Below, one piece after another: positions 6,775 through 14,183 of a DNA stretch of 36,157 nt. The position numbers and the translations under genes were made by a program. Below the pieces are notes generated by a model, which saw nothing but the letters and a program-made list of their open reading frames with translations, was not told where the DNA came from and made no database searches. Positions within the stretch are counted from its first letter, which is position 1. Each line of letters begins with the position of its first letter. Origin of the DNA: a virus; the IMG/VR virus record IMGVR_UViG_3300038701_002386, positions 1 to 36,157 of that record. One strand, given 5' to 3'.

Positions 6775-6999
6775 TTAGAATGGTTGGTAGTAAGAAGACT
6801 CTGAGGTTCGTTTTACGTCCTCGGCGTCTTCGATATGTGCGATGCAATACTGCTCGTCTGCATCTAGTCCTGGCCAAGGTTCAAACTTTTCTATGCAGTA
6901 TGTGCTCATGCACTGGACTTGTTCGCCGTTTGCGATTCGAGTCATGTTTGCGAGAAGTGTTATTCCCCTGCCCGCTTCCAGTTGTTCGTATTGAGTCAT
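6775..6999 (-). CDS. Small early protein, function unknown
   Basis: 74 residues, starting MTQYEQLEAGRGITLLANMTRI and ending ESSYYQPF. It is acidic, with three cysteines (CMSTYC, QYC) and one histidine that could bind metal, though the spacing is not a known finger. It lies between the 41-residue membrane protein and the annealing protein. No family recognised. Confidence 0.55.
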   Translation of the reverse strand: MTQYEQLEAGRGITLLANMTRIANGEQVQCMSTYCIEKFEPWPGLDADEQYCIAHIEDAEDVKRTSESSYYQPF

Positions 7000-7000
7000 A

Positions 7001-7126
7001 TTACGGGATTAAAAGAGTGATAAAGATGAACGAGAGGAGATAGAAAAGTGTCATTGCTGCTAGTGGTCTTTCTTTCTGTCTCTCTTGGTAAACTCCATTG
7101 ATGAGTTCTAGTGTTTTGGTTTTCAT
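7001..7126 (-). CDS. Small membrane protein with a C-terminal anchor
   Basis: 41 residues read directly. The start is MKTKTLELINGVYQERQKER and the rest is one hydrophobic helix (LAAMTLFYLLSFIFITLLI). A basic/acidic front and a terminal membrane segment describe a tail-anchored peptide. Its ATG overlaps the TGA of the lysozyme-like gene (ATGA), so the two are coupled and may act together at the membrane. Function unknown. Confidence 0.55.
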   Translation of the reverse strand: MKTKTLELINGVYQERQKERPLAAMTLFYLLSFIFITLLIP

Positions 7127-7508
7127 TTTTCAGTTAGGGTGAAGTGTTTTTTTTGCTTTTTATAGAGGCCGTTCTTGTAGGCATTGAAGAGATTTGGGTT
7201 AGCACTGAATTTTTCCCAGCACTGCTCCACCTGAAACCTGTAGTCTGAGAAGCGAGGATCATTGATGATGTGAGAGTTGTATCGAGGATGGAACTGACAG
7301 AGTCCCGTTTCACGTTGTCCGTAGGTTGGGTAGTCTCCTCTTCGGTCAAGTGTCCATAATCCATTTTCTCCATCTATCGTTGCCAAGAAATCAAGATTGT
7401 TGTTCGAGACTTCAGAGGCATATCTGACAATGTAGTTCTGGTCTTCTCCAGCCGTATGCTTTACGTAGAGTGTCTTTTTGTTTTGTGGCGCACTCGCTCC
7501 TAGAGAAA
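7123..7508 (-). CDS. Lysozyme/transglycosylase-like catalytic half, reached by a frameshift
   Basis: About 127 codons with no ATG or GTG start; only a TTG at 7384-7386 could begin it, and that would cut off VRYASEVSNNNLDF, which belongs to the fold. FLATIDGENGLW supplies the likely catalytic Glu, and TGLCQFHPRY matches the 'G-x-x-Q' element of soluble transglycosylase/lysozyme folds. It would cut peptidoglycan. The frame joins the upstream membrane-anchored half by a -1 shift at TTTT just before that gene's TAG, giving a protein of about 228 residues. A sequencing error is the other explanation. Confidence 0.65.
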
Positions 7509-7808
7509 ATCCTGCTGTCCTTGGATTTTTGCTGTCCAGGTAGCGACTTTTGTCATGTCTGGATTCTCCATAGTCATTTCCTTTTGAATCTTCAGCTTCG
7601 AGAGATCTTTCTCTACGAGAGCTTTTGCTTTCTGAGCGTTTTCTAGAGCTGTCATGTGAAGGTGTACTTGTTCCGAGTACATAGCGTGCTCTTCATTAAG
7701 AGCGTTGATCTGAGCGTCTACACCTCCCTCTTGTGAAGAGATAAGAAGTATTGATGCAGATAGTGCTAGTACTGCTGTGATGCCGATATTTATTGCTTTG
7801 GTATTCAT
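7500..7808 (-). CDS. Membrane anchor and coiled-coil half of the lysozyme-like protein
   Basis: 102 codons. An N-terminal hydrophobic helix (residues 8-24, INIGITAVLALSASILLI) is followed by a coiled coil of about 60 residues. It ends KIQGQQDFL then TAG. The GAT TTT CTC TAG ending is a possible slippage point: slipping back one base on TTT continues as SLGASAP into the catalytic half. The unshifted product would be an anchored coiled coil without enzyme. The gene is third in the leftward operon. Confidence 0.7.
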   Translation of the reverse strand: MNTKAINIGITAVLALSASILLISSQEGGVDAQINALNEEHAMYSEQVHLHMTALENAQKAKALVEKDLSKLKIQKEMTMENPDMTKVATWTAKIQGQQDFL

Positions 7809-7810
7809 TT

Positions 7811-7903
7811 TTATATTGTTATGAGATAGATGAGGTTCACTACGCTGTACAAGATCAGGGATGCTGAGATGCAGGCGGAGTAAGTGAGTATTTGATTGAT
7901 CAT
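7811..7903 (-). CDS. Tiny membrane peptide
   Basis: 30 residues, almost entirely hydrophobic (MINQILTYSACISASLILYS, then VVNLIYLITI). It could span the membrane once. The leader is TAAAATACTAATATT, without a ribosome-binding motif. It fits exactly between the Cro-like gene and the membrane-anchored lysozyme gene. So short a frame could be chance, but the composition and position are those of a real small membrane gene. Confidence 0.45.
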   Translation of the reverse strand: MINQILTYSACISASLILYSVVNLIYLITI

Positions 7904-7921
7904 AATATTAGTATTTTAGAG

Positions 7922-8137
7922 CTATTCTACTAAATTTTTGTCAATAAAAAGAGTTATATCATCATCCAAAGCTTTTGCAATGTCATCTGCTATATTGAGC
8001 GTTTTTATCTTTGGTGTTTTTAAGTAGTACCTTACTGTTGACACAGGTCTACTTGCTCCTTGGGCTACCTGCTCATAACTAAGCCCTAACTGAAGACGTT
8101 TTGCTTCCGCTGGTGTGATCTTTTGGACTTTTGCCAT
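7922..8137 (-). CDS. Cro-like helix-turn-helix regulator
   Basis: 71 residues. The helix-turn-helix lies in LSYEQVAQGASRPVSTVRYYL (residues 19-39), preceded by a basic N terminus (MAKVQKITPAEAKRLQLG) and followed by a C-terminal dimer-like part. As the first gene leftward of the control region and divergent from the repressor, it has the position of Cro: it would bind the same operators and turn down the repressor. Identity as Cro, not CII or another regulator, is inferred from position. Confidence 0.65.
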   Translation of the reverse strand: MAKVQKITPAEAKRLQLGLSYEQVAQGASRPVSTVRYYLKTPKIKTLNIADDIAKALDDDITLFIDKNLVE

Positions 8138-8195
8138 TAGATTGATTTAAATAGTAATATGTCGAAAGTTTTTTGTTTAACAAGCTTGTATATAA

Positions 8196-8224
8196 ATAGT
8201 AGCAAACCTACTAATCAAAGTCAA
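8196..8224 (-). promoter_or_regulatory. Leftward early promoter
   Basis: On the minus strand TTGACT (8224-8219) and TACTAT (8201-8196) are separated by exactly 17 bp, close to the sigma-70 consensus. Transcription would start near 8189 and lead into the Cro-like gene 50 bases on, then the whole early operon. Confidence 0.65.
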
Positions 8225-8253
8225 GCATAAAGTACAGGAAATGTTAATAAATT

Positions 8254-8283
8254 AGTATAATAGCTTTAATAAGCCAATAACAA
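8254..8283 (-). promoter_or_regulatory. Second leftward promoter with operator in its spacer
   Basis: On the minus strand TTGTTA (8283-8278), an 18-bp spacer, and TATACT (8259-8254). The spacer contains the near-palindrome GCTTATTAAAGC (minus strand; plus-strand positions 8263-8274), of the form GCTT-N4-AAGC. A repressor bound there would block the promoter. Confidence 0.5.
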
Positions 8284-8312
8284 GGCTGTCTTTATGGCTT
8301 TTTTAGCCTGTT
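8279..8312. repeat. Inverted repeat in the control region
   Basis: AACAAGGCT (8279-8287) faces AGCCTGTT (8305-8312), a stem with one extra base and a 17-base loop that includes TTTTTT. It could be an attenuator-like hairpin or a further operator. No clear choice can be made from the sequence. Confidence 0.35.
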
Positions 8313-8390
8313 TTGTTAATATGTTGTTTGATAAAAGATATAAAATATTGTTTAGTTATAACTTTTTAAATCCTTGTGTTAAAGTATCTA

Positions 8391-8402
8391 GCTTATTAAA
8401 GC
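8391..8402. promoter_or_regulatory. Second operator copy, next to the repressor start
   Basis: GCTTATTAAAGC, the exact reverse complement of the site at 8263-8274. It ends 6 bases before the repressor ATG and abuts a possible -10 (TATCTA, 8385-8390). This is the position expected for self-regulation of the repressor. No good -35 is visible for that promoter. Confidence 0.5.
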
Positions 8403-8408
8403 CGTTTT

Positions 8409-9140
8409 ATGCATTTAGGGAGCCTACTAAAAAACCTTAGAAAATCCAAGAGGTGGACACTTAAAAAGCTTTCAGAGGAATACAATTCCTCAAAGAAAGC
8501 AGATATGAGTGATATTCACCTTAGTCTTTTAAGTATGTATGAAAGGGGTAAGTACCAGCTTTCAAAAGAGAGGATGAAGGATATTCTTGTTTTTGGATTC
8601 AACTACACCCCCAAAGAAGCAGACCAAGCTATCTCTGAATACATTGTCTCTCAAGAAGGGAGGAACCTCGGACTAGAGAAGGTTAAAGAAATTCTTAACC
8701 AATCTTCATCAAAACTTCATTTTGAGAAGGTAGAGTGGAGTCATTCTAATCTTATTCCTGTGTTCAATTCTGTAGGTGCTGGCTTCACCAGTGACACAAC
8801 TATCGAGGCAGATGTATATTTCCCTATCCCTTCTGATGTTCGGTACCCGAAAGACAGACTCTTCTACGCTCACGTCGAAGGCGACTCCATGAAGCCCGCT
8901 ATCATGAACGGTGACTATGTACTCATTTTGAAAGACGAGGTCGAAATGATCGAAGGGAAGATCTACGCTTTTTGGGTGGATGGAAGGTACACGATCAAAC
9001 GATTCAAGAAGATCACCGATGAGATATACCAACTCACCCCTAATAACCCAGACAAGGAGTCGGTCACAGTGACGCCCGATATGCAAAAGAATATTTACCC
9101 AGTGGGGAAAGTGATCAGGGTGCAGAGACGGCTTGATTAA
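8409..9140 (+). CDS. Lysogeny repressor with HTH and self-cleaving S24 domain
   Basis: 243 residues. An N-terminal helix-turn-helix (about residues 1-60; LGSLLKNLRKSKRWTLKKLS) is joined to a LexA/CI-type S24 peptidase. The catalytic pair is S160 (VEGDSMKPAI) and K197 (RYTIKRFKK); the cleavage site is probably A124-G125 in SVGAGF. RecA-stimulated self-cleavage under DNA damage would lift repression. It diverges from the Cro-like gene across a region with paired operator-like sites. An unusual insertion (NSSKKADMSD) sits inside the HTH. No Shine-Dalgarno precedes the ATG. Confidence 0.92.
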   Translation: MHLGSLLKNLRKSKRWTLKKLSEEYNSSKKADMSDIHLSLLSMYERGKYQLSKERMKDILVFGFNYTPKEADQAISEYIVSQEGRNLGLEKVKEILNQSSSKLHFEKVEWSHSNLIPVFNSVGAGFTSDTTIEADVYFPIPSDVRYPKDRLFYAHVEGDSMKPAIMNGDYVLILKDEVEMIEGKIYAFWVDGRYTIKRFKKITDEIYQLTPNNPDKESVTVTPDMQKNIYPVGKVIRVQRRLD

Positions 9141-9165
9141 TTTTATATACCGTAAGTGGCTTGAA

Positions 9166-9366
9166 ATGAGCAAAGGTTTAAAATGGCATTACTTCGGAAT
9201 GTTTGGGATCATGGTAGTTTTGTATCTTGTTCTTAGAGTTGCCGAGGTTGGCGTTGCGGATATCTTGAGTGATGAAAGTCTCGTCGACGAGTTCTTAGTG
9301 ATATCACAGCTAATAGTTGTGTTTTATGGATTCGTGTACTTCCTCAGATTCCTCAACAACAATTGA
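9166..9366 (+). CDS. Small membrane protein beside the repressor
   Basis: 66 residues from MSKGLKWHYFGM, with two membrane helices (about 9-27 and 42-61) around an acidic loop (ADILSDESLVDEF). A TTG start 11 codons earlier would overlap the repressor end and is less likely. Small membrane genes next to phage repressors are often expressed in the lysogen and can block superinfection; that role here is only suggested by position. Confidence 0.55.
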   Translation: MSKGLKWHYFGMFGIMVVLYLVLRVAEVGVADILSDESLVDEFLVISQLIVVFYGFVYFLRFLNNN

Positions 9367-9422
9367 TCCATGTACAACGACGGCTTGATTAGCTAGTGTT
9401 ACACCAGGCGTACGCACGTTGT

Positions 9423-9451
9423 TTGACATGTAGTGTTTTTTGAGCTACATT
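9423..9451 (+). promoter_or_regulatory. Strong promoter upstream of the non-coding RNA
   Basis: TTGACA (9423-9428), a 17-bp spacer, TACATT (9446-9451): the best promoter match in the window. No gene of normal size follows for 600 bases; a structured stretch and a terminator do. Transcription should start near 9458. Confidence 0.75.
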
Positions 9452-9456
9452 CTTTT

Positions 9457-9826
9457 TGTCTTCAATATGAAGGCCCCAGAAACTACTTCTCAGACTGAAT
9501 CTTTTACGTATCACTTACAACAAAGACTCTAAACCTGGAGTAGTAGGAGGTGTGAAAACACTCTCTACGAGGCTAGCGCCTCCTCTCTCTGGGTTTGGAG
9601 TTTTTTCAGGAGGTTAGCCAGGCGTCTGTCATTACAGCAGAAGCTCTGGCAGGCGTCTGTACTTATCTTCTGTGTTGACCCAAAGTAGCTATGTTCCAAT
9701 GCTACACTTGCGGAGGATGCATCATCTTTCGCACAAGAAAAAACGGGGTAAAGTACCCCGTTCACGTTGGATCTAGTAATCACTAGATCGTGAGCCCGTC
9801 ATCCCTTGAAAGTTGGCGGGCTTTTT
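9457..9826 (+). ncRNA. Structured non-coding RNA of about 370 nt, class unknown
   Basis: The transcript is bounded by a near-consensus promoter and an intrinsic terminator. Stems visible by eye: GGCTA/CCTCC (9571-9583) with GGAGG/TAGCC (9609-9619); a 9-bp stem 9742-9750/9754-9762; an 8-bp stem GATCTAGT/ACTAGATC (9770-9789); and the terminator. CAGGCGTCTGT occurs twice, 31 bp apart (9619-9629, 9650-9660). A 21-codon frame (9467-9532, starting MKAPETTSQTE) lies near its 5' end without a ribosome site. The minus strand has a 72-codon frame that looks like a shadow. It could belong to the large phage-borne RNA classes; a family cannot be given. Confidence 0.65.
9793..9826 (+). terminator. Intrinsic terminator of the non-coding RNA
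   Basis: AGCCCGTCA (9793-9801) pairs with TGGCGGGCT (9814-9822), 9 bp with one G-U, followed by a T run to 9826. It separates the repressor-side transcripts from the late operon. Confidence 0.8.
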
Positions 9827-9835
9827 CTGATGCAA

Positions 9836-10076
9836 AATCAGACGGAAACAACTGAGTTAGTTGCTTTCGCCAAACTTTGCATAGGATATATATAATAAGT
9901 TATTCATGATGTCAATGTCAAGAGAACATCACGATCAATAAACATAAACTACTGTTTTTGTATTTACATGTAAACTACTCGAAATTGCTAGAGTGCCAAG
10001 GTGTGTACTACTAACATTTTGACTTTTGAAAAAGTTCATGTTTAAGGAAGGGTACTACTCTTTCATATCATGAACC
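9836..10076 (+). promoter_or_regulatory. Late-operon control region
   Basis: 240 gene-free bases before the first late gene. Seen: a perfect 12-bp palindrome TTTACATGTAAA (9963-9974); TAAACTACT twice, 26 bp apart (9945-9953, 9971-9979); TACTACT at 10006-10012 and 10053-10059; and a possible promoter TTGCTA-18-TACTAA (9985-10014). The repeats suggest binding sites for a late activator or repressor. Which element is the promoter is unclear. Confidence 0.4.
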
Positions 10077-10583
10077 ATGATTACCAAGACCACAGCCAAC
10101 AAGGCTCTTTTAGTTCGATCGGTTATCGGAAAGAACGCAAACCGACTCAACAACAAGGATACTCAAAAGTATCTATCTGTTCATCGTGCACTCAATAAAG
10201 CACTTGCTCCTCAAATCGAAAAGATGAAGGAGTTTGAAAAAGAACAGAATGAACTTGTCATAAAGTTCCGAGAACAAGAAGCAGATCTCGTATCAAAGAA
10301 AGCTCAAGCTCAAGGAGAAAAAGAAAAAGAAGCTGTCCAAGCTGAGATTGATTCTCTTCCAGTTGGGTACGGTAAAGCAGTGAAGCCACTCAGTAAGAAA
10401 ATCGACGCTCAATCAGAACTCGACAAGAAAACGGATATCGAAATTACTTTTGATGGAAATGCTTTTGCATGGCTTCGAGAACACGTTGAGAACAACGGAA
10501 TTGATCTCGCAAAGAATCAAGACGGTTCAGTTAACAATGAACTCCTTGAAGACCTCTTTTGTTTTGTAGGACTAAATGAGTAA
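10077..10583 (+). CDS. First late-operon protein, coiled coil, function unknown
   Basis: 168 residues. A long helical, charged central part (about 45-115, EKMKEFEKEQNELVIKFREQ) forms a coiled coil, followed by DIEITFDGNAFAWLREHVEN and an acidic end. It precedes the terminase genes and its TAA overlaps the next ATG (TAATG). Similar helical proteins (for example DUF1617-like) sit at this place in other phages, but I do not assign a family with confidence. Confidence 0.65.
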   Translation: MITKTTANKALLVRSVIGKNANRLNNKDTQKYLSVHRALNKALAPQIEKMKEFEKEQNELVIKFREQEADLVSKKAQAQGEKEKEAVQAEIDSLPVGYGKAVKPLSKKIDAQSELDKKTDIEITFDGNAFAWLREHVENNGIDLAKNQDGSVNNELLEDLFCFVGLNE

Positions 10584-10978
10584 TGAGAACAGGACGCCCT
10601 TTAAAGTTCGCAACACCTGAGATACTTCAGGAAAAAATAGACCAGTACTTTAAGGAAACTCCTCCTATTGAAGTTACTATCTCTGGCCTTGCTCTTTTTC
10701 TTGATACGAGCAGAGAAACGCTTATGAACTACGAAAAGAAGGATGATTTCTTTGACACTGTAAAAAAAGCAAAGCTCCGAGTGCAGGTTGAGTATGAGAA
10801 AGACCTTAGGAAGAAAGCCAGGCCAGGAGATATCTTCGCACTCAAAAACTTTGGATGGTCAGACCGACAAGAGATCACTGGCGCAGATGGTAAAGACCTT
10901 CCTACTCCAATAATCCCGATCAATGTTCATACAAACAACAGCAACAAGGAAGATAACAGCGTTGTCGAAGAGGATTAG
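10583..10978 (+). CDS. Terminase small subunit
   Basis: 131 residues. MRTGRPLKFATPEILQEKID is a common TerS start; the DNA-binding helix-turn-helix follows (ISGLALFLDTSRETLMNYEK, about 33-52). KARPGDIFALKNFGWSDRQE is the usual central signature of the gp3-like TerS group. It would bind the packaging site and hand the DNA to the large subunit, whose gene overlaps its last 56 bases. The C terminus is Asn/Glu-rich. Confidence 0.88.
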   Translation: MRTGRPLKFATPEILQEKIDQYFKETPPIEVTISGLALFLDTSRETLMNYEKKDDFFDTVKKAKLRVQVEYEKDLRKKARPGDIFALKNFGWSDRQEITGADGKDLPTPIIPINVHTNNSNKEDNSVVEED

Positions 10979-12155
10979 AGCTATTCAAGGAGGGACTTCC
11001 GCAAGTAAAACTATCTCTGTGCTCTTGTATTTGATCGCAATGGCTCAATCAGATAAAACCCCGACTCTTACGAGTATCGTCTCTGAGTCATTCCCTCATT
11101 TGAAACGTGGATCAATGAGGGATTTTTTAATGATCATGCAAGAACATGGATACTTCAAGGACAAGAGATGGAATAAGTCTGATTACACTTACACTTTTGA
11201 GACGGGTTCGAAGATAGAGTTCTTTTCAGCAGACCAGCCAAACAAAGTCAGAGGGCCACGGCGACATAGGCTTTTTGTGAATGAGGCTAACAACATACCT
11301 TATGAGGCCTTTGATCAGCTTGAGGTTCGTACAAGAGAGTTTATCTTTCTTGATTGGAACCCCACCAATGAGTTTTGGTTTTATGAAGAGATACAAGGAA
11401 AACGTGATGACGTGGACTTTCTCATACTGACCTACCTAGACAATGAAGGACTCCCAGAAGAGATTGTGAAATCTATTGAGCAAAGAAAAGAAAAGAAAAG
11501 CTGGTGGCGTGTCTATGGTGAAGGTCAACTAGGAGAAGTCGAAGGGAAGATATACAGAGGCTGGAAGATTATTGATGAAATCCCTCATGAGGCCAAACTA
11601 ATTAGACGAGGGCTTGACTTTGGGTACACAAATGACCCGTCTTGCTTAGTGGATATTTACGCTTACGATGGAGGCTACATTATCGACGAGAAGCTTTTTA
11701 GAAAGGGGATGAGCAACAAGCAAATAGCTGACTTGATAAACAACCAAGAAGAGGATGTGCTTGTGATCGCAGATAGTGCTGAACCGAAATCCATTGACGA
11801 AATCAGAAGCTACGGAGTACAGATCATAGGAGCGAAGAAAGGGAAGGACTCTGTATCATTTGGGATTCAGTTTGTTCAAGATCAGCAAATAAGCGTAACT
11901 AAGAGAAGTGTGAATGTGATTAAGGAGTACAGAAACTACCTATGGGAGACAGATAGAGACGGAAAGATTCTCAATACACCAGAGCACCCCTTTTCTCACT
12001 CTATGGACGCTATTAGATACGGCTTTTCCTCTTTGGTGAAACCAGAGAAAAAAAGCAATGTAAGCGACGCCGCAAAGAGCTACTACGGCGAAACAAAGCT
12101 TGATTGGGGTGGTGGAACTTCAAATCAGCTTGCAAATCAAAAAAGTTCACTCTAG
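10923..12155 (+). CDS. Terminase large subunit (packaging motor)
   Basis: 410 residues. The ATPase has a Walker A variant QGGTSASKT (residues 22-30) and Walker B LFVNE (117-121), with Asn before the catalytic Glu. The C-terminal RNase-H-like nuclease shows D232 (RRGLDFGYTND), D284 (LVIADSAEPKS) and SHSMDAIRY near residue 363. This is a Terminase_3 (PBSX/P22-like) large subunit of normal size. It pumps DNA into the procapsid and cuts it. The start overlaps terS; no better start exists downstream before Walker A. Confidence 0.95.
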   Translation: MFIQTTATRKITALSKRIRAIQGGTSASKTISVLLYLIAMAQSDKTPTLTSIVSESFPHLKRGSMRDFLMIMQEHGYFKDKRWNKSDYTYTFETGSKIEFFSADQPNKVRGPRRHRLFVNEANNIPYEAFDQLEVRTREFIFLDWNPTNEFWFYEEIQGKRDDVDFLILTYLDNEGLPEEIVKSIEQRKEKKSWWRVYGEGQLGEVEGKIYRGWKIIDEIPHEAKLIRRGLDFGYTNDPSCLVDIYAYDGGYIIDEKLFRKGMSNKQIADLINNQEEDVLVIADSAEPKSIDEIRSYGVQIIGAKKGKDSVSFGIQFVQDQQISVTKRSVNVIKEYRNYLWETDRDGKILNTPEHPFSHSMDAIRYGFSSLVKPEKKSNVSDAAKSYYGETKLDWGGGTSNQLANQKSSL

Positions 12156-12178
12156 TGCTTGTACATAACCACTAGAAA

Positions 12179-13897
12179 ATGACAGAGGAACAAATACGGC
12201 AAAGCGTCGGGCGTCTCATTGAGGATAACTACGATGTAAAGATCGATAGAGACACTAAAAACGAGAATATCCTTAATCTCTTCAAGGAAGGATTTATGGC
12301 TTATTCTCCTTCTGGTGCTCGTAAGGTAGAATCAATGCTTTTACAGCAAATCATGTGGCGCACAATGGATAAGACCAAGCCACTTGATTTTAGTATGCAG
12401 TCAAATAGACCAGAGGAGATCGAGCAACTTGTGACTTATGGCGTATCAACGATGGCTGATAGGTCTGAGCTGATCGGGAGTCTCAGAAGTAAACAGGGTG
12501 TTTGGTGGAACTCATATCTTTTTGGAGATGCTTTTTATATGTGGGGAACGCAAGACAACGACGATATACCTTTGATCTTCTCGGTAGTACCGAACTCGAA
12601 TATATACGTAGATCAATACTGTACACAAATACGAACAACAAAAGGGAGGTCAGCAACAAAGGTACTTGTGATCTTCTCAATGGCACCAGAGCAAGGGTAT
12701 GCGATGTATCCAAGGCTCAAGAGAAACGAGGTGAAGGGGCAAATTCCTAGAGAAATAAATCGTATTGCTAATGTAGAAACTGGAAGAGATGAACAGCAAA
12801 CCTGGAAGATACAAAACGATGTACTTGAGATAGGATTTTACTTTGATATTTCCGATTCAAAGAACCCTGTTTTTTCGATAATCGCTGGTGACTCAATGGA
12901 GATTGTAAAAAGAAAACAAGGGTTTGGAGGAAAGAATCAGTACCCTTTTGTTTTGGACGGTCAGCCATACATACCAGTTGGGCAACGTGTTTGTATGCCG
13001 TCCGCTCAAGGGTTTTATAATTACGGTATAGGAGATCTTTTCTTTAAGCTTGCAGAGGTTTCTCGGCAACTTATCAACCTCGCTTTTGGTCATGCTGAAG
13101 AATCAGTCTATCCTACTTCGATTGTCTCAATCGCTCAAGGTACAGCCTCTGACTTCTTCGCAACCTTACAAGAGGCCAACAAAGCAAAAGGGGCTGGTAT
13201 GAAGCCAGTAGTACCCCTTGAATACGATCCTAATGCACCAGGAGGAAATAGGCTTGGGGTTCAAACCCTGGCCACTCAAGGAGCTATGGGAGAGTTTCAG
13301 GCAATGTACGACCTTATCACCAAAGAAATCAGTCGATGCGGGATTGTGCTTGATGATCTTGATCTCAACCCGCAAGCCACTCAATACCAGATTTTAGCAG
13401 AAGAAGAGAAGGCGACGGCATGGGTGAAGCAAGTACAAGAATACAACGCTTCTGAATGGGAGTTTTGTTTGAATGTTCTCCTGGATTTTTCAAAGAAGTT
13501 TATCAAGAAATCGAACAAGTCCCCTATTGATATCCCTGTAGCTTTGGAGGTTGATGGCCAACCGATAAAAGGTGAGTTCACGCTTGGTGCTTGGTCTGAT
13601 GAACTTAAGAAGAACAATTACTTTCCAAAGGTTGATAGTCGATCGGGTGCAATCCCTTCGAATGTTGTAAAACAAACAAAGCTTCAGCGTGTAATGTCGA
13701 TGTTTCAACCTGGTACGCCAGAGTTCACACAACTTTCAAAGAAATTCGCACAACTGAACGACGTTGATATTAAGTACTCACAAGGTCCAACTCAAGCACC
13801 ACAAGAAGCTACGGAGTCCATGGAGATAGACGCACCTGAAGTCCCCCCGATGGGACAACAAGTCAGTCCTGAGCAAGTAGCACAGGCAATAGCATAG
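12179..13897 (+). CDS. Portal protein
   Basis: 572 residues, in the place directly after the large terminase where portals lie. It has no obvious enzyme motif. The middle contains FYNYGIGDLFFKLAEVSRQL and the long helix-rich LTKEISRCGIVLDDLDL type segments seen in portal stems; the C-terminal tail is Gln/Pro-rich (VPPMGQQVSPEQVAQAIA). The size fits a portal of a short-tailed phage. Twelve copies would form the ring through which DNA passes. The call rests mostly on position and size. Confidence 0.75.
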   Translation: MTEEQIRQSVGRLIEDNYDVKIDRDTKNENILNLFKEGFMAYSPSGARKVESMLLQQIMWRTMDKTKPLDFSMQSNRPEEIEQLVTYGVSTMADRSELIGSLRSKQGVWWNSYLFGDAFYMWGTQDNDDIPLIFSVVPNSNIYVDQYCTQIRTTKGRSATKVLVIFSMAPEQGYAMYPRLKRNEVKGQIPREINRIANVETGRDEQQTWKIQNDVLEIGFYFDISDSKNPVFSIIAGDSMEIVKRKQGFGGKNQYPFVLDGQPYIPVGQRVCMPSAQGFYNYGIGDLFFKLAEVSRQLINLAFGHAEESVYPTSIVSIAQGTASDFFATLQEANKAKGAGMKPVVPLEYDPNAPGGNRLGVQTLATQGAMGEFQAMYDLITKEISRCGIVLDDLDLNPQATQYQILAEEEKATAWVKQVQEYNASEWEFCLNVLLDFSKKFIKKSNKSPIDIPVALEVDGQPIKGEFTLGAWSDELKKNNYFPKVDSRSGAIPSNVVKQTKLQRVMSMFQPGTPEFTQLSKKFAQLNDVDIKYSQGPTQAPQEATESMEIDAPEVPPMGQQVSPEQVAQAIA

Positions 13898-13922
13898 GTT
13901 TTATTTTATTACATTTTTTATT

Positions 13923-14183
13923 ATGGATCGTTTTACAATCAAGGTTCGCATCATAGAAACTGGCGAACTAGACACGATTTGGGCACACCGTTTTAACCCT
14001 GAACTACATGAAAAACTTGAAGAAGATGTTTCAGAACCTACTGAAGAAGTGGAGAAAGTCGATGATGCTGAGGAAGGAGAAGAAGAACCAAAAAAGACTA
14101 AGAAAAAAGGAGGAAGAAAGTCGAGTAAAAAGTCTGAGGAAGTACAGCCAGAATCTAAGGAAAGCGAAAGCACAGACGCCTAA
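13923..14183 (+). CDS. Small charged protein in the head operon
   Basis: 86 residues. The first 35 residues (MDRFTIKVRIIETGELDTIW) look like a small beta domain; the rest is low-complexity Glu, Lys and Ser. The leader is a T-rich stretch TTTTATTATATTTT-like without a Shine-Dalgarno sequence. Its place between portal and scaffold suggests a head assembly role, but nothing in the sequence shows one. Confidence 0.6.
   Translation: MDRFTIKVRIIETGELDTIWAHRFNPELHEKLEEDVSEPTEEVEKVDDAEEGEEEPKKTKKKGGRKSSKKSEEVQPESKESESTDA

Noticed and set aside
9742-9762. Minus-strand intrinsic terminator (hairpin followed by TTTTTTC on that strand)
   Set aside because: The stem is real, but no minus-strand gene lies upstream that it could end. 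It is better read as part of the plus-strand RNA fold.
9565-9783. A 72-codon minus-strand frame in the gene-free region
   Set aside because: It lies opposite the hairpins and promoter-to-terminator RNA unit; its composition (Ser, Cys, Ala rich) looks like a shadow of structured DNA, and there is no promoter for it on that strand.
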